Positions 44,215 through 55,352 of a stretch of DNA of 64,000 nt are shown piece after piece. A program made the translations under genes and the position numbers. This stretch comes from Odontocerum albicorne (lineage: Eukaryota > Arthropoda > Insecta > Trichoptera > Odontoceridae): contig OX463847.1 of the NCBI GenBank assembly GCA_949825065.1, positions 34,357,789-34,421,788 of the forward strand, given 5' to 3'. Numbering within the stretch: position 1 is the stretch's first letter; each line of letters opens with the position of its first letter. The notes beneath the pieces were generated by a model, which was not told where the DNA came from, made no database searches, and was given only the letters and a program-made list of their open reading frames with translations.

Positions 44215-44715
44215 ATGTTTTTAGCTTTATAACAATATTGAATTTGAAAATACCCTTTTGTAGCTTTTTAACACCTATGAAAATATAAAAATACCATTTT
44301 TAACTTTTTTTAAATACCTAATTGAATATATTTTTAAGCTTTTTAACAACACTCCAATAAAAATACCTTTTTTGCTTTTAAAATTGATAAATTGAAAACA
44401 TCATTTTTAGCTTTTTACCTATGTTATCCGAAAATAACATTATCAACTTTTTAATATATTAGAATTGGGAATACTTTTTTTTAGCTTCGGAACAATAACG
44501 AATTGACTATACATATTTTTAGCATTTTTACATCATTGAATTTGAAAATACCTTTTTTTGGCTTTTCTCAATGTTAAATTGAAAATATCCTTATAAAGCT
44601 TTTTAGTAAAGAAAATAACTTTTAACCGATATTAAATTTAACAATACATTATTTTAACTTTTAGTAATATTGACTTCATAATACCTTATTCCATCTTTAT
44701 TGAGTTTAAAATGCC
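44215..44715. repeat. Degenerate ~50-55 bp minisatellite
   Basis: Repeated TTTTTAGCTTTTTAACAATA, TTGAATTTGAAAATACC units, about nine of them, very diverged with indels. Confidence 0.7.
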
Positions 44716-44737
44716 TTTTGGCCTAATTTTTATAACT

Positions 44738-44932
44738 TCTGTCTTCCCCCTCGAGGGTTTCTGGTTCGATTCCCGATGGAACCCATTTTTTTAATCAAGA
44801 GTCCTATTTTCAGTCTGGTTTTCACTTAAGGTATTTATAATCTTAGTGATTGGTCGGAAAAGATTACCATATTACAATAAATATACCAAGTTATATTGTA
44901 TACAGCAAGAGTATAATATTATACAATTGCTA
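44738..44932 (+). mobile_element. tRNA-derived SINE, A-box lost
   Basis: TTCTGTCTTCCCCCTCGAGG, B-box TGGTTCGATTCCCG, body TTTTCAGTCTGGTTTTCACT, tail TTGGTCGGAAAAGATTACCA and GTATACAGCAAGAGTATAAT. The upstream A-box region is replaced by minisatellite sequence. Confidence 0.8.
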
Positions 44933-45546
44933 TTATTATAATTATTATCATTTTTATTATTGTTATTCCGAGGTGAGAGAAATTGTTCTAAATATAATGA
45001 TAATGTAACTTGGATCTTTTTTGCATGTATGCATCAAATAAAACATTTTCTTCAAGAACATTTCAATCAAACGATAGGAAGATTATAATTTATACATCAT
45101 ACGATTAACAAGACATTTTATATGTGGGATAAACATATTTAAATTACTCCTATAAAAAATGTTAAAGATTTTTCTTGATAATTGAAGAGTAAAACTCATA
45201 AACCACATAACAACCATGTTTTTTATTTTTATTTTTTTTATGGAAAAACAGTCTATCAACAAGCGACAATATACCCATGAATGGCATATATGTGAATTCA
45301 AACTATAAAAATAGCTTCATATAATTTGTATGTTTTTTATTTTACACAAATAAAACGTTTTGTAGAAAATGTGCAGTTTTTTTCTTATAACTCTATGATT
45401 TTTTTGGATCTTGAGTGGTTTATGAGTTTAAAGCTCTTCAATTCTAGAATTCATGCAAATAAAACATGACAAATTTTAAATTTGCGAACGGGGAACCATA
45501 ATAGTAACAAAAAACAATATATCTTATATATTTTGATCAACACATT
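44933..45546. other. No gene seen
   Basis: AT-rich sequence without a supported feature. Confidence 0.4.
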
Positions 45547-45680
45547 AAAAATTCAATGTTAATAATACCTTAAATTCCCATATACCTTGAAGCCCTTAAG
45601 GATTGATGTTTTCAAAATTCAATGTTCATACCTTCAATTCCCATAGACCTTGAAGCCCTCAAGGATTGATGTTTTCAAAA
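45547..45680. repeat. ~65-bp tandem duplication, 2 units
   Basis: AATTCAATGTT-ATA-CCTT, AATTCCCATA-ACCTTGAAG and CCCT-AAGGATTGATGTTTTC are repeated once with a few changes. Confidence 0.9.
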
Positions 45681-46514
45681 TATGTTTACAGGAATTTTCT
45701 TTTGGTTTCGTAAGTCTTTCGCAACAATTTTATTCAATGTGGCTAATTTATATTTAGATTATTTTTTTAATTCTACTTATAAAAACCGTCTTGAATAAAC
45801 AGTTATATTTTATCCAATTTTTTTAACAGTATCAAGCACAAGCATTTGTTTTAATTTTACGATTATTTACTAACAAAAACTGTACTTAGTGCATTGTTGA
45901 CCATTTTCCTTGCAGTAACACGCCTTTTGATATATTTCTCGAAAGCATATCGCCCCTTTACAACGTTTCTTAACTTGTTCTTATCATATAATAACTTGTT
46001 CCGATATTTTTTTTTTTAAATATAATATCTTCTAAATACGATCAATAACACAATTTGTTCAGAACGATAATACGTACGGTGGGAGAAATTACTACAAAGC
46101 AATTAATATAAGACAATAATTATACACAACTGAAACATTTTAGTGATAATGAATGCATACAATAATTTAAAAATTAATATAAAGTTCTCATGAGGTGATT
46201 ATGTGTTACGAAATACTTAAGAAGTACCTGAACGAATATAATTGTAGCGCTGCAGCTCCGACCCTGACACGAGTAAACGAAGAATACAGAAGAAAGAAAT
46301 GAAAAAAAAATTATGACTTTATTATTTTATCAAGTATTTATTATTTTTCAGTTAAAAAAAAAATATTGCGCACACTTTCGTTGTATTGTTTTTAAAACGA
46401 AGTGGATATACTTAGTGCGATGCCGAGAAATCTTAAAAAGACAGAACTTTTAAATATATAGAATAACTCTGGTATCCAAGTGTTAGATATTTCCCCGTTG
46501 TGTCAGCTTTATAG
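45681..46514. other. No gene seen
   Basis: AT-rich sequence without a supported feature. Confidence 0.4.
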
Positions 46515-46580
46515 TGTAGCCGCCAGGCGCGCGCATACGCACCACTCCGCCAGCGCGCGCATACCACCATACATGTATCA
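46515..46580. other. GC-rich patch with repeated GCGCGCAT
   Basis: CGCCAGGCGCGCGCATACGC and CGCCAGCGCGCGCATACCAC form an approximate duplication in AT-rich surroundings. It could be promoter-like CpG DNA; nothing confirms it. Confidence 0.3.
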
Positions 46581-46692
46581 CAATTTAATAGAATCATTTT
46601 GACAGATTGAACTGTTAAATCGTAGTCAAGATAAATAGAATGGTTTGAATTGGGGACGATTTTTACGTTCGTTAATTGCAGGATTGCCTATA

Positions 46693-46908
46693 TTAGTATT
46701 CAGCGTGTGGTAGGTATAATCGATTTCGAACCCCAGTGTTAAATGGTCCTGCAAGCATATTATGCAGTGTGATTAAGTAGTTAAGCACTATGCAGCGTGA
46801 CCGAACACCGAACAGGAACCAGCGCTGGGAAGTTGACACAGCGATCCAATTAGCCGGAGCCGCATCCCGTTTAGTGACGACCATCCCACTTACTGGTGCG
46901 GCAATCAA
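46693..46908 (-). CDS. Unrecognised 71-codon open block
   Basis: The minus-strand frame starts IAAPVSGMVVTKRDAAPANW and continues IAVSTSQRWFLFGVRSRC. Codons are GC-balanced against the AT-rich flanks. I recognise no domain. A GGGTTCGAAATC stretch (B-box-like) lies inside, so it could be part of a polymerase III-derived repeat. Low confidence that it is a gene. Confidence 0.2.
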   Translation of the reverse strand: MIAAPVSGMVVTKRDAAPANWIAVSTSQRWFLFGVRSRCIVLNYLITLHNMLAGPFNTGVRNRLYLPHAEY

Positions 46909-47094
46909 ATAAAACGATGCACACTTGATGCAGAATCGACGCTAGGATAATTCCACCTGTGTTTGACAACCAAAAACGCGGACCCTTGTAAAAAAAGGAT
47001 AAAAAACACACTTTTGACTGATTAAATAACATTGCATTCGGACAATTTTAATTTTCTATCATTTTGTGATTCCTTATATTATATTTTCATTGTA

Positions 47095-47282
47095 CATTGT
47101 ATAACTAAGCAGATAAATTACTTTGTGATTATTTCTTAAAACCAATCAAAAAATGTTTAAAAAAAGACTTAAGTGAATATCAAACTTCAAACCCTTTTTT
47201 CAAAAAAAGAATATCAATGGTAATCGAACTCGTAATCTCCGGGTTGAGAGACAGGCGTCTTACCAACTAGGCCATGGAGGTC
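47095..47282 (-). mobile_element. tRNA-derived SINE
   Basis: Minus strand: GACCTCCATGGCCTAGTTGG head, TAAGACGCCTGTCTCTCAAC, CCGGAGATTACGAGTTCGAT (B-box), body TTTGAAGTTTGATATTCACT. The tail hairpin part is lost; ACAATGTACAATG-like end remains. Confidence 0.85.
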
Positions 47283-47539
47283 GTCCTTGTTGAGAGTTTT
47301 GATTTCTTACAAAGTATATAGTCCATTAATATGCGACTTTAAATATATATTTTATTTTTTCAAGACGTGTATTATTAGAATAATCTAATAATCAGCCATC
47401 GAGTTGCTTACTTAAATGGAAAAAATTAAAAAATATGATTCAATTAAAAAATATATATATTGTTTCATGTGTGTGGCGGCGATGCACTAAGCGATCGTAA
47501 GTATTAAACGTGGTTTAAAAGATTCGTAATAGTGATACG

Positions 47540-47650
47540 ATAATCAAAGATGGCGTCCGCTCTGATTGTTGATTAACTCTGATGACGACCAAATCAAGGA
47601 TTTTATTGAGAAAATAACTAGCGTTCTTCGGCATGAAAGATTGCTAAGAA
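47540..47650 (+). pseudogene. Mariner-like transposase N-terminal fragment
   Basis: GATGACGACCAAATCAAGGA, TTTTATTGAGAAAATAACTA and GCGTTCTTCGGCATGAAAGA match 33018-33118 (TD..QIK..IE). More degraded than that copy. Confidence 0.5.
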
Positions 47651-47739
47651 AATATCGAAAATCGCCTATATGAGCATTTGAAGCCATTTTGCAATTGAGT
47701 TAAATCTAAAATACAAAATTACTTTCCGGACAACAAATG

Positions 47740-48395
47740 CTATAGTTTTTAGCCTTTTAAATATGAAGCTGAAAGCAAAAATCTCTGTAGTAACTATTTA
47801 CGATGATTTGAAATTATTCATATATGATATAATACAAAAAGCAAATAGCATAAAAAGGAAAGATGTGTGTAGTAATTCTATACTACATTTCCAACTCTCC
47901 AGATATTGAACGACAAGCAAAGATATTTCTAGTAATTGCAAAAAACAAAGGTCTTTATAGTAACATGATGATTTTTTTAGATTTACAATTACCGAGCAAA
48001 AAGCAAAGATCTTTGTAGGAAAGTTATAACATTTAACTCTTCAGAAATCAAACAAAAAACATCTTTGTACTCGTGCTACTTATATGGTATGCTATCATTT
48101 TCCACACTTCAGTTATTAAAAAGTAAAGATATTTGTAGTTACCATATGTTATCGTTTTCAACTCTTCAGATATAGAGCAAAGATCTGTGTTGGAATTATA
48201 TGCTATCATTACAATTCTTCAGGTATTGAAAAAGCAAAGATCTTTATAACAACTGTACGAGTATGCTATAATTCTCAATCTTCAGAAATTGAACAAAAAC
48301 AAAGACCTTTGTAGTAACTATATGCTATCCTTTTCAAATATTCAGATATTGAACCAATAGCAAAGATCTTTTTAGTAATTTATTATTTATATATG
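47740..48395. repeat. ~55-65 bp minisatellite, about 10 units
   Basis: The unit is AGCAAAGATCTTTGTAGTAA, CTATATGCTATCATTTTCAA and CTCTTCAGATATTGAA, with strong divergence between units. A TACGAGTA motif interrupts one unit near 48262. Confidence 0.85.
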
Positions 48396-49337
48396 ACAGC
48401 ATACCTTCTTCAGTAAATATGACATTATTTGTTTGATAAGCTGATATTATAATCATATAAAAGATCACAACATAAAATATGACGACGACAGAGCACTGTC
48501 AGATAATTGTGCAGAAAACGATGCACTCATTTCATCAGATACTTTCCAACTTAATGAGCGAGAGGCCTTGATACTGTACAGCAGTGGCGTAGAATAGTTG
48601 AGAAGTTAAATATAAGATCGTCATTATATTTTACTTATCATTAAAAATATTTTTTATTTGAATCACACTTTAAATGTACACATATGTTACATATACAATA
48701 CAATCTGGAATCACGATGCAATAGGCTGTATTTAAAAAAATGTATTGTGTGTCAATAGTATAATTGTTTGAATTTAATATTAATAATATTAAGTTCATAA
48801 AATTGTATAATAAAATGGTAACTAAGTCAATATGTAGACACTAGTTTCGGTTCTTTAAAGTGAAAAATTACTTATTTTAAAATACGTAAAATAATGAGGT
48901 TTTTATACGAGTATTTTACCCTTCTTCATAAAAGTTTCAATTTTAGAAACACTGCATTTTTAATTTGTTTGCGTCATACCATGCTTATTGATCGAACTCA
49001 CTCGCTTTTAGTGCAACTGTAAACGGGCTTTCAACTCTATGGTGATACTGCACTCGGGATATTTTGAGAGCGCGTTACACGCGCTGAGATGAATTGGCGC
49101 CGTCTTGCATAATGGATCTGTATCACTCTCACTCCTTATTTTCACCGGAATACAGCTATCGTATCATCTTTTTGGTATAAAGCTCATTTGTATCTTTCGC
49201 ACTTGATTCCGTTTGAATATTATTCATGTAATTTATTTCGCTTACTTTGTAACATGATTTATAAATCAACAAAATTTTCACTTATCAGAATTCAATCCAA
49301 CTCAAAAAACGTATTAATTCGTATATATAATATATAT
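48396..49337. other. No gene; GC-richer patch at 49010-49180
   Basis: Mostly AT-rich. The patch 49010-49180 (GAGCGCGTTACACGCGCTGA, GAATTGGCGCCGTCTTGC) stands out, and GCGCGTTACACGCGC is a perfect short hairpin. No gene recognised. Confidence 0.35.
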
Positions 49338-49412
49338 TCGGCGGTCATTTAATGTCTAGCTCTCACGCTAAATAAGTGGAACCCAAGTTTCGATTCCTGG
49401 CGTGCTCTTAAT
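49338..49412 (+). repeat. tRNA-like sequence, different head
   Basis: TCTAGCTCTCACGCTAAATA and AAGTTTCGATTCCTGGCGTG look like the middle and B-box arm of a tRNA-like (Glu/Gly-type) gene or a second SINE head. The acceptor arm does not pair, so a functional tRNA is unlikely. Confidence 0.4.
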
Positions 49413-50337
49413 TTATGTTTTTCAATAGCTTATATGTTGCTTACCATAAATCTTCATTGAGCTTTTAAGCAATACAAATAACGTTTTATAAAACTATTTC
49501 TAACAAAAGGTTGTAGGAGATTAAACTTACTAATTATCATGGAGCTTTGATCTTCTTGCTGTTGGATATTTAGGTTTTATTTGTCGAGACTGTGTGCTTG
49601 TTCAAGTGCAACAACTTTCCAGCAGTAAATCAATACAACATGTACAGGTGTCTTTAATCCACAGGATGTCTGACAATTATACTTATCACGAAGGACAGTC
49701 AATTATATCGTGCGTATGTATGTAATCCTAAAAACCACCCTTTTGGCTTCTAAGGTTCTTTTTAACAATACAAAACGAATCTTTTGTACCAATTGACATG
49801 AGCTTTATAAGCAAAAATGGTCTACCTCAGTAATTACCAGCAGGAATTATTGTTTTGATATTTTATTGAATTCAGAATTATTTATGCACGTCCCTGTTTC
49901 TCTGCTATTATAAAAGGATTATTCAGTTCACAATAAACTTGTTGTTTCTGATCACTGGTGCAAAATTACATCTTGTATTCCGAGCCCTTCAAGATAAATC
50001 TTCAGCAACTGAAGCTCTATATTCATGAATTCCAGTTAGTTGTGGACCTCAAGCAACTTCTTTGAACCTTTTGTCGAGTTACCATTTTTATTTCAGTGAA
50101 ATAATGTACATGCTGCTAGTGTAAAAGAAAAAATACATGGTAAATTGTGCATCTTAATAATATCATTCATTCTAAGAAACACTTGGAATTTCTCGAAAAC
50201 AAATTTGATAAAAAATGTACATTCGCAAAATATTATTAACTTTAGTCACATAAAAAAAGCTTGTTTTTTTTTCTATTTTATGTCAAAGTTGTTATAAGGC
50301 GTGGTTGCAGTCATTTTATTCTAAGTTCACTTTATGA
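49413..50337. other. No gene seen
   Basis: AT-rich sequence; no supported feature in over 900 bases. Confidence 0.4.
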
Positions 50338-50545
50338 TGATTCCCATGGCCTAGTTGGTAAGACGCTCGTGTTCCAACTTGGAAATTACGGTCTAGATTC
50401 CCGCTGGTATCCGAGTTTTGTAAAAAATATTTAGTCTGCTTTTCACTTATGACCTGTATAAAGTATTTCAAGTTGTTTGGGAATGATCACCACATGACAG
50501 TAGATTACATCGACACATATACATCGAAAATGTAATATAATATTG
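50338..50545 (+). mobile_element. tRNA-derived SINE
   Basis: Head CCATGGCCTAGTTGGTAAGA, CGCTCGTGTTCCAACTTGG, B-box region CTAGATTCCCGCTGG, body AGTCTGCTTTTCACTTATGA, tail TTGTTTGGGAATGATCACCA and ACATCGAAAATGTAATA. A mariner end begins at its last bases. Confidence 0.8.
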
Positions 50546-50985
50546 GGTGTTAACATAAGTTGTGTCCGTTTTTTTTCCAATTTAAAAATGAGCACCAAAA
50601 GTAAAATAAAATGGTAAATGTTATACATCATTCGAAAGAAAATTTTCTCCTCTACAATATATTCTGTTTGTTTTTACGTTACATATATTATTTTATTTGA
50701 TTACAAGCCTTCAAAATGGAATGTCAAGTAGACGAAAGTGAGCATTTTTGACACCTCCTTCTGTTCGCGTTCAATCGAGGGAATAAAGCTGCCAAAGCTG
50801 CTCGCGATATTTGCGAAGTGTACGGTGAAGATGCTATGAATGAAAAGACAGCTCGTCGATAGTTTTTGCGTTTCAAAGGCGGTAATTTTAACCTGAAAGA
50901 CATGGAGCGTTCCGGACGACTAGTGGACTTCGATGAAGACCGCTTAAACCATATTATTCATGAAGACCCCTTCAAACATTTTTCA
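50546..50985 (+). pseudogene. Mariner transposase, N-terminal half
   Basis: The terminal region GTTAACATAAGTTGTGTCCG is followed by a ~150-base leader and a frame that reads MECQVDESEHF, then NRGNKAAKAARDICEVYGED, TARR*FLRFKGGNFNLKD, and SGRLVDFDEDRLNHIIHED. This is the paired-like DNA-binding N-terminus of a mariner transposase. An early stop follows SEHF and another replaces the Trp after TARR. The catalytic DD(D/E) domain and the other end are absent. The ORF at 50866-51060 is its last part. Confidence 0.88.
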
Positions 50986-51397
50986 TCCTCATTTTTTTTT
51001 ATCCCCATTTTAAAATCATTTTTCATCACCAATGATGCGGTAAAAAAATCGAATCCATAACCGGGATTGATAATTCAGGCTGGAAGACAGGCAGATTTTC
51101 AAAATTTTCGGCAAGAAAGTTTATTATCAACAGGCTTAAGACAGAAACGTTTAAGAAGAAGCTTGTTAAGCTGACATATCTAGAGATTCTAAATATGACT
51201 TAATAATCCATTTGAGTAAAAGGTTGATACATATTCATGAAGATAGGTAACAAAACCTTCATCCTTGGCGATAAAGGAAAGCTCGTTACGAGTTAACATA
51301 CATACTGAAAATAAGGCTCATTATCATTTCATCGTGCTTCAGTCCATCCCAGTTCATAGGTTTTCTCTATTATTCGCAATTCTTCCTAATTTGTGCA
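50986..51397. other. No gene seen
   Basis: Nothing supported beyond the mariner remnant. Confidence 0.4.
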
Positions 51398-51592
51398 ACC
51401 TCTATAGCTTAGTTGGTAAGATGCTCGTCTCCCGTGGGTTTTAGTTTCGATTCGATTGATATATTTTTTTAAATGGTTCCAGTCTGCTGTTCACTAAAGG
51501 ATAATTTAACAGATTTATGTTAGGTTGGAAGATATTGCCACGTGACAATAGGTCCACTGGATTGTACTTTACACAATACCCGTTAATGTTAA
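51398..51592 (+). mobile_element. tRNA-derived SINE
   Basis: Head CTATAGCTTAGTTGGTAAGA, TGCTCGTCTCCCGTGGG, B-box region TTTCGATTCG, body TTCCAGTCTGCTGTTCACTA, tail GGTTGGAAGATATTGCCACG with the GCCACGTGAC hairpin, GTCCACTGG. The minus-strand ORF is a shadow. Confidence 0.85.
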
Positions 51593-52066
51593 CCATCCCT
51601 TCAGGTAAAGCATGTCCTTGTATCACATAAGCAAGAACGGTTCTTCCAGCTGCTACGTATGTTGTACTCTTTTGAACGGGAATGCTTCGGATATTAAAAT
51701 ATTTTTTATATCACATTACCAAAAGCGAAATAAATTTTTCTTCGAAGATTGAAGGCGTTAGAAAGCACTAATCAACATATTTAAGTTACTTTGAATGTAT
51801 GTATATATACGTATATGTTTGTGTGTATATATGTATGTATATAAAAAAATTATGTTAACAATATTTGTATTTTTCAATGTAATTGTGCTAAGCCTGTATT
51901 GAGAAAATAAAGAAATAAAAATCTTTTGGAGATTCGTGTCTCTCTAGCAAAAGCTTTGTCCATACATCGTTTGATCATATATTTCCACTTGCAATCAAGC
52001 AATCCTTTCCACAACGTCCCACATTTGTTTGGCTACGGATAAATTTATTTCTCCTCCTGTCTCTTA
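51593..52066. other. No gene; small TATG microsatellite
   Basis: An impure ATGTATAT tract at 51796-51845. Nothing else supported. Confidence 0.4.
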
Positions 52067-52411
52067 ATGCAATCTCAATGTTATTTTCTGAGAAAAGCAT
52101 TACTAGAAAATAATACCTTTGACTTGATCCTTAGCGACAAAGTACAGCGAAACCCTGGAAAAGTACTCGTACCTGAGGCACAAGTATCCATAGATAGAAA
52201 TACAAGAAAGTGCAGACTAGTTTCGATTGAGCGCGGCCATAATGTATCGGCGGGGCATTGTAATGCGTACTCGACGACTTACGTGGGATACGAACCTATA
52301 CCACCTCTCATCGCACATTACCATGACAATGGAGAAGGGGGGGAGGGAAGCACGCCTTTGGGATTGGTCGGTAGGGGCGTTCGGAATGTGAATTCTTCAA
52401 CGTCAATTTGA
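52067..52411. other. GC-richer block, possible exon or promoter
   Basis: A + frame is open for 114 codons and reads RGHNVSAGHCNAYSTTYVGY and further glycine-rich sequence, with no recognised domain. Read on the minus strand, the 52300-52410 part holds CCAAT and C-rich runs, and TCCCAC/GTAAGT at about 52281 is a perfect donor core. Either reading is possible: a + coding block or a minus first exon with promoter. Unresolved. Confidence 0.3.
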
Positions 52412-52559
52412 TATAATACCGAATGCCATATCGCCGCTTTCCAAGAACGGATGAATGACAATATCGCAAGGATACCTCAAGGTAGCGGTGAAAGGTGAGA
52501 TTCTCAAACTGTGGAAATTATAAAAAGAATTAATGTAATCATAAGTATAAGAATCTAGC

Positions 52560-52868
52560 AAAATTTATTGTAATTTGTTTTATTAAACACTGTTTATTCC
52601 ACTTTATGTAATGGTATAACCGTACCGATTTCAAGGTTTTCCCCTCATCATTAGGGAAGCACAAACAGTCTTGTTGGTGTTCAAAACAGTGTTTGATTAA
52701 ACAAATTACAAAGACTTCTCTTGGTCTTATTTGGGCTCTCCTGGTGATGAGGTGAAAACCTTGAAACCGGTAGGGTTACACCGTTACATAAAGTGGAATA
52801 AACAGTGCTTGATATAACAAATTACAATGTATTTAAACCTCCACAATGTTAATGCCTTAATTATGAAT
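52560..52868. mobile_element. Penelope-like 3' ends, inverted pair
   Basis: Left: inverted copy (TTGTAATTTGTTTTATTAAA, CCCCTCATCATTAGGGAAGC). Middle: a short AACAGTGTTTGATTAAACAA and ATTACAAAG end. Right: direct copy (CTGGTGATGAGGTG, CCTTGAAACCGGTAGGG, AAGTGGAATAAACAGTGCTT) with the flank TTAAACCTCCACAATGTTAA. At least three 3' ends are nested. No coding sequence. Confidence 0.8.
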
Positions 52869-53027
52869 AATATAATATTACAAAATTTGTTTTCTCAATC
52901 GAAGGGAGAATTAAACCAAGGTTTTAAATTGACGACTTTCTAATAAAAAATCCAGCGAATTATTCTTCATAAAATGGTGCATATATTCGAGATTACAGTT
53001 GGATTAAGATATCTTCATATTAAATTT

Positions 53028-53097
53028 TAAATCTTGATGGTTAGATGGTTGCTTTCGAACCCGGGGATTGGGAGTTCGATTCCCGTCGGTGCCCAAA
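53028..53097 (+). mobile_element. tRNA-derived SINE head only
   Basis: GGTTAGATGGTTGCTTTCGA, ACCCGGGGATTGGGAGTTCG and ATTCCCGTCGGTGCCC keep both polymerase III boxes. The body stops after GCCC. It is not a tRNA gene: no acceptor pairing. Confidence 0.7.
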
Positions 53098-53574
53098 CTA
53101 CAAATCAAATATTAGTTTATCGATAAACATAAAATTATAAACATAATTACCCAGATCTATCCGCAATCCTGTGAAGTTTGTCCGAAGTGAAAAAAAATGT
53201 AAAATCTAAAAACAGATATGGGATAATTGTGAATACAATATATGTGTTTGTTGGTTGATGGATTTTATTTACATATAAAAAATAAAGTAATTTGAAGTTT
53301 ATAACACGTTTTTATGATTGGAAGTGTCAATAACGTTACAGCTGTCATCTTTAGAGCTTTTTTCGAATTATAGACACTATGAGCCACAAAAACGCAATAT
53401 ACGCTCCGAAGACCTTTTTGATAAATTATGTTTTTGATTTGTTGCAATAAAAGCTCCGAGGAAAGCCTCAGAATCTTTGCAAGCCTCCATTATTTCAAGA
53501 GAATTTTCACTTTCCTCCCTTTCCAAAGGAGAATCAGAATCTTTGTAGTAAAAAGTCTTATATAGTTCTTAATT

Positions 53575-53880
53575 GAGTGTTGAAATGTTTATTATCTCGG
53601 TGAGGAGTTGTCGAATAGACTGGGAAGGATCCAAAATGTTTGTATTCGATTTATTCTTAATCTAAAAAAGTATGATAATATATCCGGATATGCCAATGGC
53701 TTAAAATAATACAGTGAAGAAGCTTCACGTTCTGTCAACCCCTCTAGAGGGTTGAACAGTCTAAGTTGTCCTCAGTATCTGTGTGAAAATTTAATTTTAT
53801 TTCTGAGCATGAACTACACCTCTGATCTGGTGACTGCAGACCCTCATAAAATTTTCATCCTTATTCCTGTTTTTTCTTAA
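53575..53880 (+). pseudogene. CR1/Jockey-type LINE C-terminal relic
   Basis: The frame reads EELSNRLGRIQNVCIRFILN then LKKYDNISGYANGLK before a stop, then a second open part with PQYLCENLILFLSMNYTS. The RLxRIQNxxIRFIxxLxKYD motif is the conserved post-polymerase region of CR1/Jockey-group LINEs. One stop is visible within about 90 codons. Confidence 0.85.
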
Positions 53881-54029
53881 GATTTATCTTTTACTTTAAT
53901 TCTTGTAAATTTTTCTCAAACGTTGTTGTCTTACACTACGTTCAAAACACGGTAAGGGATGGTTATAATTATTAATAAACAAAAATTATTCTTCGTTGAT
54001 TGAAATAAAATGGCTTTTTTATTTTTATT

Positions 54030-54100
54030 TATTTATTATTACACATGACAAGAAATATACACAATTTGAGAAAAAACAACAGGTAATTTGTTTCAAGAAA
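54030..54100 (-). mobile_element. LINE 3' end family D, short copy
   Basis: CACATGACAAGAAATATACA then CAATTTGAGAAAAAACAACA matches 41345-41400, with a TTATTTTTATTTATTTATTA simple tail on the left. Confidence 0.65.
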
Positions 54101-54419
54101 AAACTGAAATAAAAACAGAATTATGAAAGTTTCTTCAGGATACAAAGCAATAATATTTATAAATCTACAAAGTGGGATAAAATAAAGTTTACGGCGAATT
54201 AATTATCCTTAAAATGATTTAAGTATACTCATAGAGTGTATGTCTAACAAAATAGTGCTCTAGCACTGTTTTTTTTAAACCAAATGATTTCAAAACCAAT
54301 TTTATTATTTTTTCCTTCTATCTTGAAAAATCGTTCGCCAATCATTACCACTGTTTACCGCTGACATAAAGATATACAATGTTTTGACATATCCACTCGA
54401 AATACTGGATAACTTGTCT

Positions 54420-54565
54420 ATATACATCTTCTTCTTCTTCATCTTATTGTAGGCCTGTTGACCTGTTATGGTCCTGCATCATTGTTTGCCTTTTGCGACG
54501 TCGACTGCCAGCTGTCTTTCCATCTTTTAGGAGGTCGTCCTGGAGGTCTGCTTGCTTGTCTATAT
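54420..54565 (-). pseudogene. LINE C-terminal basic tail relic
   Basis: Minus strand: PPGRPPKRWKDSW followed by degraded codons and a run of GAAGAAGAAG. The GRPPKRW motif is the usual start of the basic C-terminal tail in several LINE families. Confidence 0.55.
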
Positions 54566-54621
54566 ACATAATTTTTAATTAAGATTTATTAAGAATTAAA
54601 TGTACATAATTTTTCTTCTTA

Positions 54622-54792
54622 TTCTTGTTGTACACTTGCGTTATTTACATAACAACCTGTTGAGTTTATTATTTAAAAAAAATGTCATTTCGCAATCACT
54701 TCCAAAAAACCAGAAAAGTTTAAAGCAAACCTTATTTGAAATAGTGTGCCAACAGGACTCGTACCCATAATCGAACCGAAAGACAATTCACT
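54622..54792 (-). mobile_element. tRNA-derived SINE, old copy
   Basis: Minus strand: CTTTCGGTTCGATTATGGGT, ACGAGTCCTGTTGGCAC, body AAATAAGGTTTGCTTTAAAC, tail GGTTTTTTGGAAGTGATTGC, then CAACAGGTTGTTATGTAAAT. Confidence 0.6.
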
Positions 54793-54956
54793 GTTAATTT
54801 TACATAATTCAACTATCTTCTATATCTTTTTAACTATAAGAATGTTGTGTACAACAGGTATTTGTTATTTTTACTACATGTATTTTTACGATACTCGAAT
54901 TTTCTTTGTAAATTTTGAAGGTTTTCTGAGCTGTTTTTGGCACGTAAAATAAATAA

Positions 54957-55352
54957 ATGAAAAAAACACTAATAAAGCAAATATGCATTGCAAATATCAA
55001 TGCAAAACGAAGTAGACGAAGAGCAAGCAAAGTATGTTTGGATCAAAATAATGATATTTTGAGCGAAAGAAATGTGAGATGTAGCATCGTTGGACCAGTG
55101 AAGGTGTTTGGATTTAGAAGACACGGAATATGCGTCGAAATAGGAAAGTTCAGCGCTCTGTTCGCTGTCTACCCTGAGAGAGGAAACGACGAGATGGAAT
55201 GTATATATGTATATTTAAAAGTTAAACCAATACTTACTCGTATCAGTAAATCTAAAGCTATGAAATTTTATAATACTTTTGAATTTTTTGTTGTTCTTTT
55301 TTTCTCCACTCACATAACTATAAATTTTTTACTTACTTGTAAACTTAATTGA
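54957..55352 (+). CDS. 131-codon ORF, coding-like centre, unknown
   Basis: The centre (55064-55200) has balanced codons and reads RCSIVGPVKVFGFRRHGI then CVEIGKFSALFAVYPERGN; the ends are AT-driven. GAAT/GTATAT at 55200-55201 is a weak donor and ATATTTTGAG at 55063 a weak acceptor, which would limit an exon to 55064-55200. I do not recognise the protein. It may be an internal exon, a retroelement piece or chance. Confidence 0.3.
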   Translation: MKKTLIKQICIANINAKRSRRRASKVCLDQNNDILSERNVRCSIVGPVKVFGFRRHGICVEIGKFSALFAVYPERGNDEMECIYVYLKVKPILTRISKSKAMKFYNTFEFFVVLFFSTHITINFLLTCKLN

